Assembly (NCBI GenBank): GCA_934621705.1
Contig: CAKTUP010000017.1
Location: forward strand, 1-19,340
Reading direction: 5' to 3'
DNA length: 19,340 nucleotides
Source: an uncultured Petrimonas sp.
GTDB taxonomy: Bacteria > Bacteroidota > Bacteroidia > Bacteroidales > Dysgonomonadaceae
Of the stretch, positions 1 through 7,913 are shown piece after piece. The position numbers and the translations under genes are program-made. The notes below the pieces were generated by a model, which did no database searches, was not told the origin of the DNA, and was given only the letters and a program-made list of their open reading frames with translations. Numbering within the stretch: position 1 is the stretch's first letter; each line of letters opens with the position of its first letter.

Positions 1-119
1 TCAAGGATATTTTCAAAAAAGAAAATTCAAAATATATCTGGTCGTTCCTTATCGCACAAGGATTTAATATTGTATTGACGTTGGTGGTGGCGTGGCTGTT
101 GTTTAGGAGTTTTCAGTAG
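1..119 (+). CDS. C-terminal end of a membrane protein (partial)
   Basis: An open frame enters from the left edge and ends at the TAG at 117-119, giving about 38 residues that start KDIFKKENSKYIW. The last 25 residues form one hydrophobic segment (FLIAQGFNIVLTLVVAWLLF) followed by a short polar tail, RSFQ. This looks like the last transmembrane helix of an integral inner-membrane protein. The family cannot be recognised from this fragment. The stop codon lies inside the left arm of the palindrome at 116-142, so the repeat may have supplied the present end of the gene. The frame is credible because it is open to the edge and has normal Bacteroidota codon use, but it is too short for a firm call. 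Confidence 0.55.
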   Translation, partial: KDIFKKENSKYIWSFLIAQGFNIVLTLVVAWLLFRSFQ

Positions 120-142
120 AGACGCATTGCATGCGTCTCTAC
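116..142. repeat. REP-like palindrome, GTAGAGACGCA type
   Basis: The left arm GTAGAGACGCA (116-126) is the exact reverse complement of the right arm TGCGTCTCTAC (132-142). One more T-A pair leaves a 3-nt loop. There is no T-run on either side, so it is not a canonical terminator. It overlaps the stop codon of the upstream gene and ends 13 bp before the stop codon of the convergent gene at 156. A related hairpin with the same GTAGAGACG head lies at 15096-15121, which suggests a dispersed family. Confidence 0.75.
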
Positions 143-155
143 GGGTGGGTCACCT

Positions 156-1049
156 TCACCTTCCCGGTCTAAACTTCAACTCCAACTTTGGTTGCGCCCG
201 CATTTTCCCCGAAAACATATCGCGCACCCAAATTAATCCCGCTTCTGCTCCAACCGTTGGACGAAACCAATATTCAACCGTTCCGCCGTAATGCGTGTTA
301 TTCATCATCGGCATCATGGGCGCCGCGGGGCGATTGGTGTTTTGCGAAACCGGAAATCCGCCGTAGGCGTTCAGAAACCAATCGTCCGACAACCGATAAC
401 GGGCGTGTAAATCCACCAGAACAGCCGATTGATTCAGGTTGAACATATTAGCACCGGTTTGCATATACCCTAAGCTGCCTTCGAGCATCAGGTTTCTGCC
501 TGCCAAGTATTGCAAATCTGCCGAAATGTTCCAAAAAGGCATCGTGCCGAAATTGGAATTGTACATGGCAGATAATCCGGCATTTAAGTTGGGTGTAAGC
601 AAATAATTAGCTCCCGCATTCAGGATATAGTAATTCCCTTTCCCGAAATAAGGCGTTTCCACCAATCCCAGCGTAGCAGCCGAGTAGAGACTCATCCGAG
701 GAACCGGAGAATAAGCCGCTATCGCCGTGCGCGATTTGGAGTTTATGTTATCCGATCCTGTACCGTGAAACTGCACACCCGATGTTCCCGTTCTCGGCAT
801 CCGGTACGGGTTAACCGAAAAATCATTGAAACGGTTGTACTGCAAGCCGTCTTTTCCTATTACCGGATGTATTGTTGGAATAGTTATGCGCATTTCATCG
901 GCCGTTGCCGAATCCGATCGCAACGGCAACGGTTTGTCAGTTGCAATCTTCAAACTGTCTTTTCTGATTGGATTTTCCTGCGCAGTTACCGATTGAAGCG
1001 CCGGAAACATCAGGATAAACAAAAAAGTGAGTAGTTGCAGAATCTTCAT
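156..1049 (-). CDS. Secreted, probable outer-membrane beta-barrel protein
   Basis: The product has 297 residues. It begins with a clear signal peptide (MKILQLLTFLFILMFPALQS, with probable cleavage after VTA at residue 23). A low-complexity polar stretch follows to about residue 110. From about 115 to the end, short alternating hydrophobic and aromatic strands (YYILNAGANYLL, WNISADLQYLA, LMLEGSLGYM, VLVDLHARYRL, GGTVEYWFRP) are typical of a small beta-barrel. The chain ends LELKFRPGR, so the usual C-terminal aromatic residue is missing. No named family is recognised and no enzyme motif is visible. The gene lies 103 bp downstream of the transporter at 1153-3009 on the same strand and has its own candidate -7 box at 1091-1098, so co-transcription is possible but not needed. 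The location is inferred from the strand pattern only. Confidence 0.7.
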   Translation of the reverse strand: MKILQLLTFLFILMFPALQSVTAQENPIRKDSLKIATDKPLPLRSDSATADEMRITIPTIHPVIGKDGLQYNRFNDFSVNPYRMPRTGTSGVQFHGTGSDNINSKSRTAIAAYSPVPRMSLYSAATLGLVETPYFGKGNYYILNAGANYLLTPNLNAGLSAMYNSNFGTMPFWNISADLQYLAGRNLMLEGSLGYMQTGANMFNLNQSAVLVDLHARYRLSDDWFLNAYGGFPVSQNTNRPAAPMMPMMNNTHYGGTVEYWFRPTVGAEAGLIWVRDMFSGKMRAQPKLELKFRPGR

Positions 1050-1090
1050 TTATGTGTTTTTTAGATTTGCCTTATGTCTGTCATTTGACA

Positions 1091-1098
1091 CAAAATTA
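1091..1098 (-). promoter_or_regulatory. Candidate -7 box for the barrel-protein gene
   Basis: On the minus strand this reads TAATTTTG, which matches the Bacteroidota -7 consensus TAnnTTTG. It lies 41 bp upstream of the ATG at 1049. I see no TTG at the expected -33 distance, so the call rests on the -7 match alone. Confidence 0.35.
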
Positions 1099-1152
1099 AC
1101 CATTTGTTTCTTATAAGACGCCCGAACCTTCAAAAACCCTGCCTAACAAAAG

Positions 1153-3009
1153 TTAAAACGGATAAATAATCGGCAGAGCCAGCACCATCACGATCATGTA
1201 GATCAGTTGCAGCGGCAATCCTACTTTCACATAATCCATAAACGAATACCCTCCGGGCGACATCACCATTGAATTTGGCGGCGATGCATAAGGGCTTGCC
1301 AAACACATTACCGAAGCCGTTGCTACCGCAAAAAGAAAAGGGTAGGGGCTAACACCCATATCCTGAGCGGTCTGAATGGCAATGGGAGCAAATAAAATCA
1401 CGCTGGTGGCATTGCTGATAAACATGGTGAGCACCAATGCCCCGAAATAAAACGATGCCAATACAGCGTGCGGCCCGTATTGCCCAACAGTGTTCAACAC
1501 CATTTGGGTGGTCAAATCAAAAGCTCCGGTTTTATCCATGGCCGTGGCCATCGGGATCATGGCCGCGAAAAACACCACCGTTTGCCACCGAATGGTGTTG
1601 TAGGCGGCTTCCACGTTTCGGAAACAACCCAGCAATATCATCAGCACCGCCGCCGCAAGAATGGCTACAACAGGCGTTAACAGTTTGAAAAGAATGGCAG
1701 CTACCATGGCAACGAGAATAGCGGCGGCGGTTGCCGCTTTGTGTTCGAGCGTAACTTTGGAGGCTTCCTCCGACGGTTTTCCCACCACCACCAAATCCGA
1801 TTCTTCGTTGTCCAATTCATCGATGTGAAGCCACGTTCCCTGAATCAACAGCGAGTCTCCCGCCTGAATTTTTTCGTCCTGTACTTTGTTGAGCAGGTAT
1901 TCGCTTTTTCGCTTTATTCCCAGGATATTTACGTTGTACCGGTTTCTGAATCCCGATTCCTTAACGGGTTTGTTGACAAGTTTGGAACTGGACAGAACCA
2001 CCGCTTCCGCGATGCCTATATCGTCGAATTTCATGGCAAAAGCCGCTGTTTTTTTGTTGATTTCGGTTTGTGTGGTGTCCATCAGCGTGAGCGCGTTTTC
2101 CGAAGCGAACCGCTCCACATCTGCAAAAGCGCCCGTTACGTAAATAATATCGTCGCCGTTGAGCACCGTATCGGCATCGGCCAGTTTGTGCTGAACCGAT
2201 TTGAAAAACGCGCCCGTTCCCTGACTTTGTGTCCTAACTTCAAGTATGGAAATGTTGTATTTTCGGGTGATATTCAGCTCTCGAAGTTTCTGCCCGAGGA
2301 TGGGTGAGCTTGGGTTCATTTTGATCCGAAAAAGATTCTCGGCCAATTGATATTCTCGCATCAGTTCGGTGGGAGATTTGGCGTCGCCAAAACCCGATGA
2401 GCGTTTCTTTTCGTTCTTTCTTAAGATATTGGAAGAATTCCACAGAAAAAACGACCCCACGAGCAGCAAAATAAATCCGATGGGAAATACGGTGAAAAAT
2501 CCCAAACCGGAATAACCTTTTTCCATCAGCACGTTGTTAACAATAAGAATTGGAGGCGTTCCAATCAGCGTCATCATCCCGCCCATGCTCGATGCAAAAG
2601 CCATCGGCATCAGAAAACGGCGGGCGCTCAAATCGGCTTCGCGTGTCATGCTGAAAACAATGGGCAGCAGCAGCGCGGCCGTTCCCGCGTTCGACATAAA
2701 TGAGCCCAGCGCGGCTGCCACAACCATAGTAAGGGTGAACAGCCTCAATTCGTTTTTCTTGGCAGAATTCAGCAGCTTTGTACTTAAGGTTTTTGCCAAC
2801 CCCGTTTGGCTTATGGCGCCGCTTATCACAAAAAGTCCGGCCAGCATCAGAACAATCGGGTTTGAAAAACCCGCGATAGCTTCGCCCGGAGAAAGAATTC
2901 CGGTAATGGTGAGGCTCAACAAAGCGATTAATGCAACCACATCCGAGCGTAGTTTTCCCCAGATAAACAGGCCGGCTGTAATAAATAAAATGACAAACGT
3001 AATGGCCAT
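1153..3009 (-). CDS. SLC13/DASS-type anion permease with two TrkA-C domains
   Basis: This 618-residue inner-membrane protein belongs to the sodium/anion symporter-like permeases (SLC13, ArsB/NhaD fold). Residues 1-195 and 420-618 are two hydrophobic halves of several helices each. Each half carries the family's helix-breaking signature: SNAGT at 106-110 followed by GTPPIL at 150-155, and SNATS at 532-536 followed by SPPNSMVMSPGG at 576-587. Between the halves, residues about 215-405 form a soluble insert made of two TrkA-C (RCK_C) domains (LGQKLRELNI...GDDIIYVTG and VNKPVKESGF...GDSLLIQGTW). Such domains usually bind a small ligand and gate transport. Full length matches SLC13 permeases of this architecture. 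The substrate cannot be read from sequence; dicarboxylates, sulfate and other anions are all possible. The gene is divergent from the GH20 gene, with a 161-bp gap. Confidence 0.85.
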   Translation of the reverse strand: MAITFVILFITAGLFIWGKLRSDVVALIALLSLTITGILSPGEAIAGFSNPIVLMLAGLFVISGAISQTGLAKTLSTKLLNSAKKNELRLFTLTMVVAAALGSFMSNAGTAALLLPIVFSMTREADLSARRFLMPMAFASSMGGMMTLIGTPPILIVNNVLMEKGYSGLGFFTVFPIGFILLLVGSFFLWNSSNILRKNEKKRSSGFGDAKSPTELMREYQLAENLFRIKMNPSSPILGQKLRELNITRKYNISILEVRTQSQGTGAFFKSVQHKLADADTVLNGDDIIYVTGAFADVERFASENALTLMDTTQTEINKKTAAFAMKFDDIGIAEAVVLSSSKLVNKPVKESGFRNRYNVNILGIKRKSEYLLNKVQDEKIQAGDSLLIQGTWLHIDELDNEESDLVVVGKPSEEASKVTLEHKAATAAAILVAMVAAILFKLLTPVVAILAAAVLMILLGCFRNVEAAYNTIRWQTVVFFAAMIPMATAMDKTGAFDLTTQMVLNTVGQYGPHAVLASFYFGALVLTMFISNATSVILFAPIAIQTAQDMGVSPYPFLFAVATASVMCLASPYASPPNSMVMSPGGYSFMDYVKVGLPLQLIYMIVMVLALPIIYPF

Positions 3010-3036
3010 AAATACAGATTTCAGTTACTTAATGCG

Positions 3037-3044
3037 CAAAAATA
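3037..3044 (-). promoter_or_regulatory. Candidate -7 box for the SLC13 permease gene
   Basis: The minus strand reads TATTTTTG, a TAnnTTTG match, 27 bp upstream of the ATG at 3009. No clear -33 TTG is visible 19-20 bp further upstream. The rightward GH20 promoter candidate lies about 100 bp away in the same intergenic region. Confidence 0.4.
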
Positions 3045-3142
3045 GTAAAAAGCTTTGGAGTAAAAAACGTTGCAGAAAAAATATCGGGAAAATGAAATCG
3101 TATTTTGTTGGAAAGCTTACCCGCCAAAGCGCTTCTTTTCGC

Positions 3143-3150
3143 TATCTTTG
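3143..3150 (+). promoter_or_regulatory. Candidate -7 box of the GH20 gene; decides its start
   Basis: TATCTTTG matches the Bacteroidota -7 consensus and lies 20 bp before the ATG at 3171. Transcription would begin near 3155-3158. The longer reading frame that opens at 3105 would then start upstream of the promoter, which argues for the 3171 start. No good -33 TTG is seen at the standard spacing. Confidence 0.55.
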
Positions 3151-3170
3151 CCCCAAAAATAACTGTTCCG

Positions 3171-5405
3171 ATGAATAAATATCTTATCTTTTTGCTTCTT
3201 CTCGTAGCTTTTTCGTGTCAACAAAAAGAGTCTGCAACGGCAGAATTAAACCTGATACCCATGCCTAACAGCGTAGAAACCGGTTCGGGGAATCTCGATA
3301 TATCTGCCGGATTCAACATTGTGGCACAAAATATGGAATCCGAAACAGCAGAAAATTTATTAAGTTACTTAAAAAAAGCCGTAACCGTATCTCCCTCCGG
3401 AAAAAAACTTCAATTGGTTCTTCAGCCTGCCAGAGCGTCTGTGCCGGAGCCGGACGAGGCATATTGGCTGACGGTAGATAAAACCGGCGTAAGAATTTCG
3501 GCACACTCGATGGCGGGGCTGTTCTACGGCGTTCAATCGTTGATTCAGTTAAGCGAAAATCAAACTCATATTCCTTTTGTGAAGATCGAAGACGCGCCTC
3601 GTTTCGCTTATCGCGGGCTTCATATCGATGCGTCGCGCCATTTCGTATCGCTCGATTTTCTGAAAAAACAGATCGATAGGATGGCATCCCTCAAACTCAA
3701 TCGATTTCACTGGCATTTTACCGATGGGCCGGGCTGGCGCATCGAAATAAAAAAATATCCCGAACTCACCGGTATCGCCGCCTGGCGAATGGAACCCACG
3801 TGGAAAGAGTGGTGGAATTCCGGCCGAAAATACGTTCCCGAAGGCACGCCCGGCGCCTACGGCGGTTATTACACACAGGACGAAGCCCGGGAATTGGTGC
3901 GCTACGCGGCCGAACGACACATCACGGTAATTCCCGAAATTGAAATGCCCGGACATTCGGAAGAAGTGCTGGCGGTTTATCCGCATCTTTCGTGCACGGG
4001 AAAGCCATACACCAGCAGCGAATTTTGCATCGGAAACGAGCAAACGTTTGAGTTTTTGGAGAATGTTTTAACGGAAATTATCGATATCTTTCCGTCGGAG
4101 TTAATTCACGTGGGCGGCGATGAAGCCAGCCGCGAACATTGGGAAAAATGCCCGAAATGCCAAGCGCGGATGAAAGCCGAAGGCTTGAAAGATGAAGCCG
4201 AACTGCAAAGCTACCTGATTACGCGGATAGAAAAATTCCTGAATTCCAAAGGACGCCGGTTGTTGGGCTGGGACGAAATTCTGGACGGCGGCTTGGCGCC
4301 CGATGCCACCGTGATGTCGTGGCGCGGCGAGCTGGGCGGAATTGCCGCCGCTCAAAGCAGACATGATGTGGTGATGACGCCGGGCGAATTTTGCTATTTC
4401 GATTCGTATCAGGCGAATCCCGGCACGCAACCCGAAGCCATTGGCGGATTTCTGCCCATCGAAAAGGTGTATTCCTACAATCCCGTTCCAGCGATGCTTT
4501 CCGATGAAGAAAGCAAACACATTCTGGGTGTTCAGGCAAATGTATGGGCAGAATACATTCCGTCGGAAAAGCACATGGAATATATGATTTATCCGCGCTT
4601 GCTGGCGTTGGCGGAAGTGGCGTGGACACAGCCCGAAAACAAATCGTGGACAGATTTCAGATTGCGTGTGAACAACGCCATTCCCGGATTGCAGCAAAAA
4701 GGTTATAACACGTTTACGTTATCCGACGAAGTGAATTTTTCACACGATGCAGATTCTGCGGCGAATGCCGTTTCCGTAACACTTTCCACCGAAAAAGCGC
4801 CGGTTGAAATCCGATATACTACCGACGGTTCTCAGCCGAACGTGCAATCGCCCGTTTATTCCGAACCTGTTCAGGTGAAAGATTCCGCTACCGTTACGGC
4901 ACAATTGTTTGCCGGCGAAAAACCACTCGGAAAACCCGTAACGCGCCGGTTCGATTACCACAAAGCCATCGGAAAATCGGTGATTTACAACATTCCCGTC
5001 AATCAATACTATCCCGCCGGAGGCGAAAAAGCGTTGGTAAACGGCCTGATGGGCGGACTCTCTCACGGCGACGGCCGCTGGCAGGGATTTATGACCAACG
5101 GAATGGACGTAACCATCGATTTGGGCAGCTCACAGCCCATCCAATCCGTTTCGGGAAGATTTATGCAAAGTATCGGCCCGTGGATTTGGTTTCCGAAGGA
5201 AGTGGTAATTTCCGTTTCCGAAGATAATAAAACGTTTACGGAGTTAATGCGGGTGAAAAATACTGTGTCGGAAAAAGAAACGGGAACGTTGTTTCAAAAC
5301 TTCGGCTGGCAGGGTGCGGAAAATGCCCGATATATCCGTTATAAAGCCGTTCCCAACGGAATTAAAGGCGGCTGGGTTTTCGTGGACGAGATTGTGGTGT
5401 GGTAA
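3171..5405 (+). CDS. Lipoprotein beta-N-acetylhexosaminidase, GH20
   Basis: This enzyme removes terminal N-acetylglucosamine or N-acetylgalactosamine from glycans by substrate-assisted catalysis. The 744-residue product starts with a lipoprotein signal whose lipobox AFSC ends at Cys16, so it is membrane anchored. Residues about 25-140 are the GH20b N-terminal domain. The catalytic barrel spans about 145-490, with YRGLHIDASRHF (147-158), RFHWHFTDGPGWRIE (178-192), PEIEMPGHS (255-263) and HVGGDE (313-318), where Asp317 and Glu318 are the catalytic pair. GWDEI and VMSWRG line the active site. Residues about 535-595 resemble a chitobiase C-terminal sandwich (IRYTTDGSQP), and about 600-744 resemble an F5/8 type C or CBM32-like domain. 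The frame is open from 3105, but the 3171 ATG is preferred because it gives the lipobox signal and follows the -7 box. A hairpin at 5411-5440 follows the stop. Host-glycan, chitin and peptidoglycan sugars are all possible substrates. Confidence 0.95.
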   Translation: MNKYLIFLLLLVAFSCQQKESATAELNLIPMPNSVETGSGNLDISAGFNIVAQNMESETAENLLSYLKKAVTVSPSGKKLQLVLQPARASVPEPDEAYWLTVDKTGVRISAHSMAGLFYGVQSLIQLSENQTHIPFVKIEDAPRFAYRGLHIDASRHFVSLDFLKKQIDRMASLKLNRFHWHFTDGPGWRIEIKKYPELTGIAAWRMEPTWKEWWNSGRKYVPEGTPGAYGGYYTQDEARELVRYAAERHITVIPEIEMPGHSEEVLAVYPHLSCTGKPYTSSEFCIGNEQTFEFLENVLTEIIDIFPSELIHVGGDEASREHWEKCPKCQARMKAEGLKDEAELQSYLITRIEKFLNSKGRRLLGWDEILDGGLAPDATVMSWRGELGGIAAAQSRHDVVMTPGEFCYFDSYQANPGTQPEAIGGFLPIEKVYSYNPVPAMLSDEESKHILGVQANVWAEYIPSEKHMEYMIYPRLLALAEVAWTQPENKSWTDFRLRVNNAIPGLQQKGYNTFTLSDEVNFSHDADSAANAVSVTLSTEKAPVEIRYTTDGSQPNVQSPVYSEPVQVKDSATVTAQLFAGEKPLGKPVTRRFDYHKAIGKSVIYNIPVNQYYPAGGEKALVNGLMGGLSHGDGRWQGFMTNGMDVTIDLGSSQPIQSVSGRFMQSIGPWIWFPKEVVISVSEDNKTFTELMRVKNTVSEKETGTLFQNFGWQGAENARYIRYKAVPNGIKGGWVFVDEIVVW

Positions 5406-5410
5406 ACAAA

Positions 5411-5440
5411 AAATACGGAACCTTTGGAGATTCCGTATTT
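5411..5440 (-). terminator. Convergent hairpin terminator between GH20 and kbp
   Basis: Arms AAATACGGAA (5411-5420) and TTCCGTATTT (5431-5440) pair perfectly over 10 bp around a 10-nt loop. On the minus strand the hairpin is followed by a T-rich tail (TTTGTTT), so it best serves the dodecin-kbp transcript. On the plus strand the tail is not T-rich, although the same hairpin sits 5 bp after the GH20 stop and may also slow that transcript. Confidence 0.7.
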
Positions 5441-5475
5441 AGCTAAACAAAACTTTCTTTTGCAAACCACCGAAA

Positions 5476-5940
5476 TTACTCGGGAATTACCAAGACCTGA
5501 CCCGGATATATCTTATCGGGATCAGACAACATGGGACGGTTTGCATCGAAAATTTTGTTGTACTTGTTGGCATCGCCGTAAACTTGTTTCGAGATTTTAG
5601 AAAGCGAATCGCCCGATTTCACCGTGTAGAACTGTTTTTCGGGAGCCGCTTCTTCCTGCTGAACCGGAGCCGGAGTTACGACCTGAATAAGGTCGTTCAC
5701 TTTTTCAATACCTTCCACATTTCCGGCGGCCACCACAATGCGGTTTCTTTCCAACTGGTTTTTAACCTGTCCTCTCACCGTTACCGTTTCGTCGTCCACT
5801 TCAACAGCCAGGTTTTCAACATCAAACTGATACTTGTTTAAGTGCAAAATAATTGCTTGTGCCTTTTCGGCTTCACGTTTTTCTTCGTTGCCTTTGAATA
5901 ATTTTTCTCCGGCGTTTTTAATAAATGAAATTAATCCCAT
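5476..5940 (-). CDS. kbp: BON-LysM potassium-binding protein Kbp (YgaU/LysM)
   Basis: The 154-residue product matches E. coli Kbp (YgaU), a soluble K+-binding protein of about 149 residues, end to end. The N-terminus MGLISFIKNAGEKLF resembles the E. coli start. A BON domain spans about 24-90 (AVEVDDETVTVRGQV...VVAAGNVEGIEKVNDLI). After a Pro/Glu-rich linker, a LysM domain spans 104-153 (YTVKSGDSLSKISKQVYG and DPDKIYPGQVLVIPE). There is no signal peptide, which agrees with a cytoplasmic role despite the LysM fold. The gene starts 24 bp after the dodecin stop, so the two are probably one transcript ending at the 5411-5440 hairpin. The K+ role is inferred by homology; the K+ site cannot be judged from the text alone. 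Confidence 0.92.
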   Translation of the reverse strand: MGLISFIKNAGEKLFKGNEEKREAEKAQAIILHLNKYQFDVENLAVEVDDETVTVRGQVKNQLERNRIVVAAGNVEGIEKVNDLIQVVTPAPVQQEEAAPEKQFYTVKSGDSLSKISKQVYGDANKYNKIFDANRPMLSDPDKIYPGQVLVIPE

Positions 5941-5964
5941 AGTTTTTATTTAAATTAAAGTTGG

Positions 5965-6168
5965 TTAGTCTAACACCTCAAATGTTAATTTTACGTTTAC
6001 GCGATATTCTTCAATTTTGCCGTCGCGCACGGTGGCCGATTGCTCTTTGATGTAAACAGAACGGATTCCTTTTAAGGTTTCGCTTGCTTTTGCCACTGCT
6101 TTTTTGGCTGCGTCTTCCCAGCTCTCTGTGGAGGATGAAAGAAGTTCTACTACTTTTAATACTGACAT
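5965..6168 (-). CDS. Dodecin, small flavin-binding protein
   Basis: This 67-residue protein has the dodecin pattern: a beta strand (SVLKVVELLSSS), the signature TESWEDAAKKAVAKAS, whose Trp stacks on the isoalloxazine ring in known dodecins, and two more strands (IRSVYIKEQSATVRDGKIEEYRVNVKLTFEV). Dodecins assemble into hollow dodecamers that store or buffer flavins such as riboflavin, FMN or FAD. The conserved Gln of the flavin-binding strand is present as Gln43 in IKEQSA. Length and motif order are normal for the family. It is the first gene of a two-gene unit with kbp. I find no convincing promoter close upstream; a TATATTTG match on the minus strand at 6350-6357 is about 180 bp away and uncertain. 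Confidence 0.93.
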   Translation of the reverse strand: MSVLKVVELLSSSTESWEDAAKKAVAKASETLKGIRSVYIKEQSATVRDGKIEEYRVNVKLTFEVLD

Positions 6169-6341
6169 AATTCTGATTTTTTAAAGGTGAATAAAATAAG
6201 AAGTTAAGGGTTTCGATCACTTTTAAAACGTAATATCGAAACAAAAGTTCAGTCAGTATCAAAAAATTGCAACGCATTTTCAGATATCGTTTTTCTCGCA
6301 GGAAAAGCTGTTTTTGATGTCCGATTTTTCACAATTATAAA

Positions 6342-6349
6342 TATCTTTG
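6342..6349 (+). promoter_or_regulatory. Candidate -7 box for the M28 peptidase gene
   Basis: TATCTTTG matches TAnnTTTG and ends 27 bp before the ATG at 6377, placing transcription start near 6355. No TTG lies 19-20 bp upstream; the nearest (6314-6316) gives a 25-bp spacer. The surrounding sequence is AT-rich, so the match is supportive but not decisive. Confidence 0.5.
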
Positions 6350-6376
6350 CAAATATAAATTTTAAATACTCTCCGA

Positions 6377-7876
6377 ATGACAATTAATAGGAATCTTTTC
6401 TTTTTGCTTGCATTTTTTGCCGTTATTTCTGTGAATGCACAAAACAAAGTGAGCCAAAAAATCATGGAAATGGGCAGGAACGATAACCGCACCATGGAAC
6501 ACCTGGATATACTTGCCAATCGTATTGGCGGAAGGCCGATAGGTTCTGATGCTTACGCGAACGCCACCTATTGGGTTGCCGATAAATTGAAAAGCTGGGG
6601 ATTGGAAGTAGAAATTCAGGAAGTGGGGGAGATGCCCGTTGGTTTTAATCGCGGCCCGTGGTTTGGACGGATGTACGGCGATACTTCCATGTCGCTCGAT
6701 TTTGTAACGCCCAGCTATACATCGGGAACCAAAGGTTTGCAGCGCGGTCACGTTCTCATCGAGCCGAAAACCCGGCAGGAATTTGAGCGGATGAAAGGCA
6801 AACTGAAAGGCGCCTGGGTGCTGATTGAAGGTCAAAGTTACGGTTTTGCCATTGACCATTCGGCACAAGGCGATTCTTTGCGCAGCGCCATTATCACAAA
6901 AAATGAAGCGGCACAAAGCGATTCCGACAGAATAAATGAACCTGCTTTATTTTACAAAGAAATGAAAGAAGCCGGTATTTTGGGTACGATACAATCGGCG
7001 CCGGTTCCGCTGGTAGCGTTGTATGACCGGAAAAATGTTTACAGTTTGTCGTTCGATAACCTGCCGTCGCTCCCCGATATTAAACTCAACGAAGACCAGT
7101 ACAATATTATTCGCAAAAAAGCGGAGAGAAGAGAGTTTGTGTTGCTGGAATTTGATATCCGCAACCATTTTAAGCCCGGCCCGGTAAAATACCACAACGT
7201 GATAGGAAAAATCCGCGGAACAAAATATCCCGATGAGTACGTGATGAGCGGTTGCCATTTGGATTCGTACGATTCGGCCACCGGAGCGGTGGATTGCGGA
7301 ACGGGAGTAGCTCCCAACCTGGAAATGGCCCGAATGATCATGGCCGCCGGCGGAAATCGCCCCGACAGAACTATTTTGTTTTGCTTTTGGGCAGGAGAAG
7401 AATTCGGTTTATTAGGCTCGAAGTTTTGGGTGGAGAACAACAAAGATAAACTCGGCAAAATTTCCAATTATTTTAATCGGGATGGCGGCCCGACTGCCGC
7501 GTCGGGATTGGTTGTGCCCGAAAATATGTACGACGACATTGTTAAATGCACCGAAGGGTTGGCCGGTTATCATCCGCAAATCCCGTTCACGGTTGAAAAA
7601 AGCACTCAGCCTCCCCGTGCTGTTCCGCTTACTGCCGGAGGCAGCGACCACGCTTATTTTGCCATGAACGGCGTTCCTACCATTGCGTTTCGCAATACCG
7701 ATCTGCTGGGACATAATTTCAGTTACCGGGAGATTTGGCACACCACGCGCGACCGGTACGATTTGAGCATCCCCGAATATATGGAATACACTTCCGTAAC
7801 TCAGGCAGTTACGGTTTACAATATGGCAAATTTAAAAAGATTGTTGCCCCGAGACGGGATTTACATTCAAGAGTGA
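6377..7876 (+). CDS. Secreted M28-family zinc metallopeptidase
   Basis: The 499-residue product is an M28 aminopeptidase or carboxypeptidase Q-like enzyme. These use two zinc ions to remove residues from peptide ends. A signal peptide covers residues 1-21 (LLAFFAVISVNA|Q). A PA-type insert probably fills about 115-255. The catalytic domain runs about 270-490. Candidate zinc ligands and catalytic residues are in the expected order: His294 (GCHLDS), bridging Asp306 (AVDCGTG), Glu341-Glu342 (WAGEEFGLLGS), Asp369 (NRDGG) and His455 (IWHTTRD). GGSDHAYFAMNGVP (421-434) is also typical. The bridging Asp sits in DCGTG, as in carboxypeptidase Q-like members, rather than DNASG. The gene appears monocistronic, between a -7 box and the palindrome at 7890-7909. 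Export points to periplasmic or extracellular peptide use. Confidence 0.93.
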   Translation: MTINRNLFFLLAFFAVISVNAQNKVSQKIMEMGRNDNRTMEHLDILANRIGGRPIGSDAYANATYWVADKLKSWGLEVEIQEVGEMPVGFNRGPWFGRMYGDTSMSLDFVTPSYTSGTKGLQRGHVLIEPKTRQEFERMKGKLKGAWVLIEGQSYGFAIDHSAQGDSLRSAIITKNEAAQSDSDRINEPALFYKEMKEAGILGTIQSAPVPLVALYDRKNVYSLSFDNLPSLPDIKLNEDQYNIIRKKAERREFVLLEFDIRNHFKPGPVKYHNVIGKIRGTKYPDEYVMSGCHLDSYDSATGAVDCGTGVAPNLEMARMIMAAGGNRPDRTILFCFWAGEEFGLLGSKFWVENNKDKLGKISNYFNRDGGPTAASGLVVPENMYDDIVKCTEGLAGYHPQIPFTVEKSTQPPRAVPLTAGGSDHAYFAMNGVPTIAFRNTDLLGHNFSYREIWHTTRDRYDLSIPEYMEYTSVTQAVTVYNMANLKRLLPRDGIYIQE

Positions 7877-7889
7877 AAGAGATTGGGTG

Positions 7890-7913
7890 ATGCGATTTGC
7901 AAATCGCATTTTT
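7890..7913 (+). terminator. Palindromic terminator after the M28 gene
   Basis: Bases 7890-7909 form a perfect self-complementary palindrome centred on ATTTGCAAAT and end in a T5 run (7909-7913). It starts 14 bp after the M28 stop and its T-run touches the stop codon of the convergent HU/SPOR gene. An outer 8-bp inverted repeat (TGGGTGAT 7884-7891, ATCACCCA 7923-7930) overlaps it and could form an alternative fold. The minus strand lacks a T-tail. Confidence 0.65.

Noticed and set aside
1741..2307. A 188-residue plus-strand open frame
   Set aside because: It is the antisense shadow of the TrkA-C region of the permease and has no recognisable features.
2534..3178. A 214-residue plus-strand open frame
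   Set aside because: It lies antisense to the SLC13 permease in a mirrored codon frame and its protein has no domain or signal. The permease motifs on the other strand are unambiguous.
6350..6357. A minus-strand TATATTTG as the dodecin promoter
   Set aside because: It would give a leader of about 175 nt and lacks a properly spaced -33. It abuts the M28 -7 box and may be a by-product of the common TTTGCAAA sequence.
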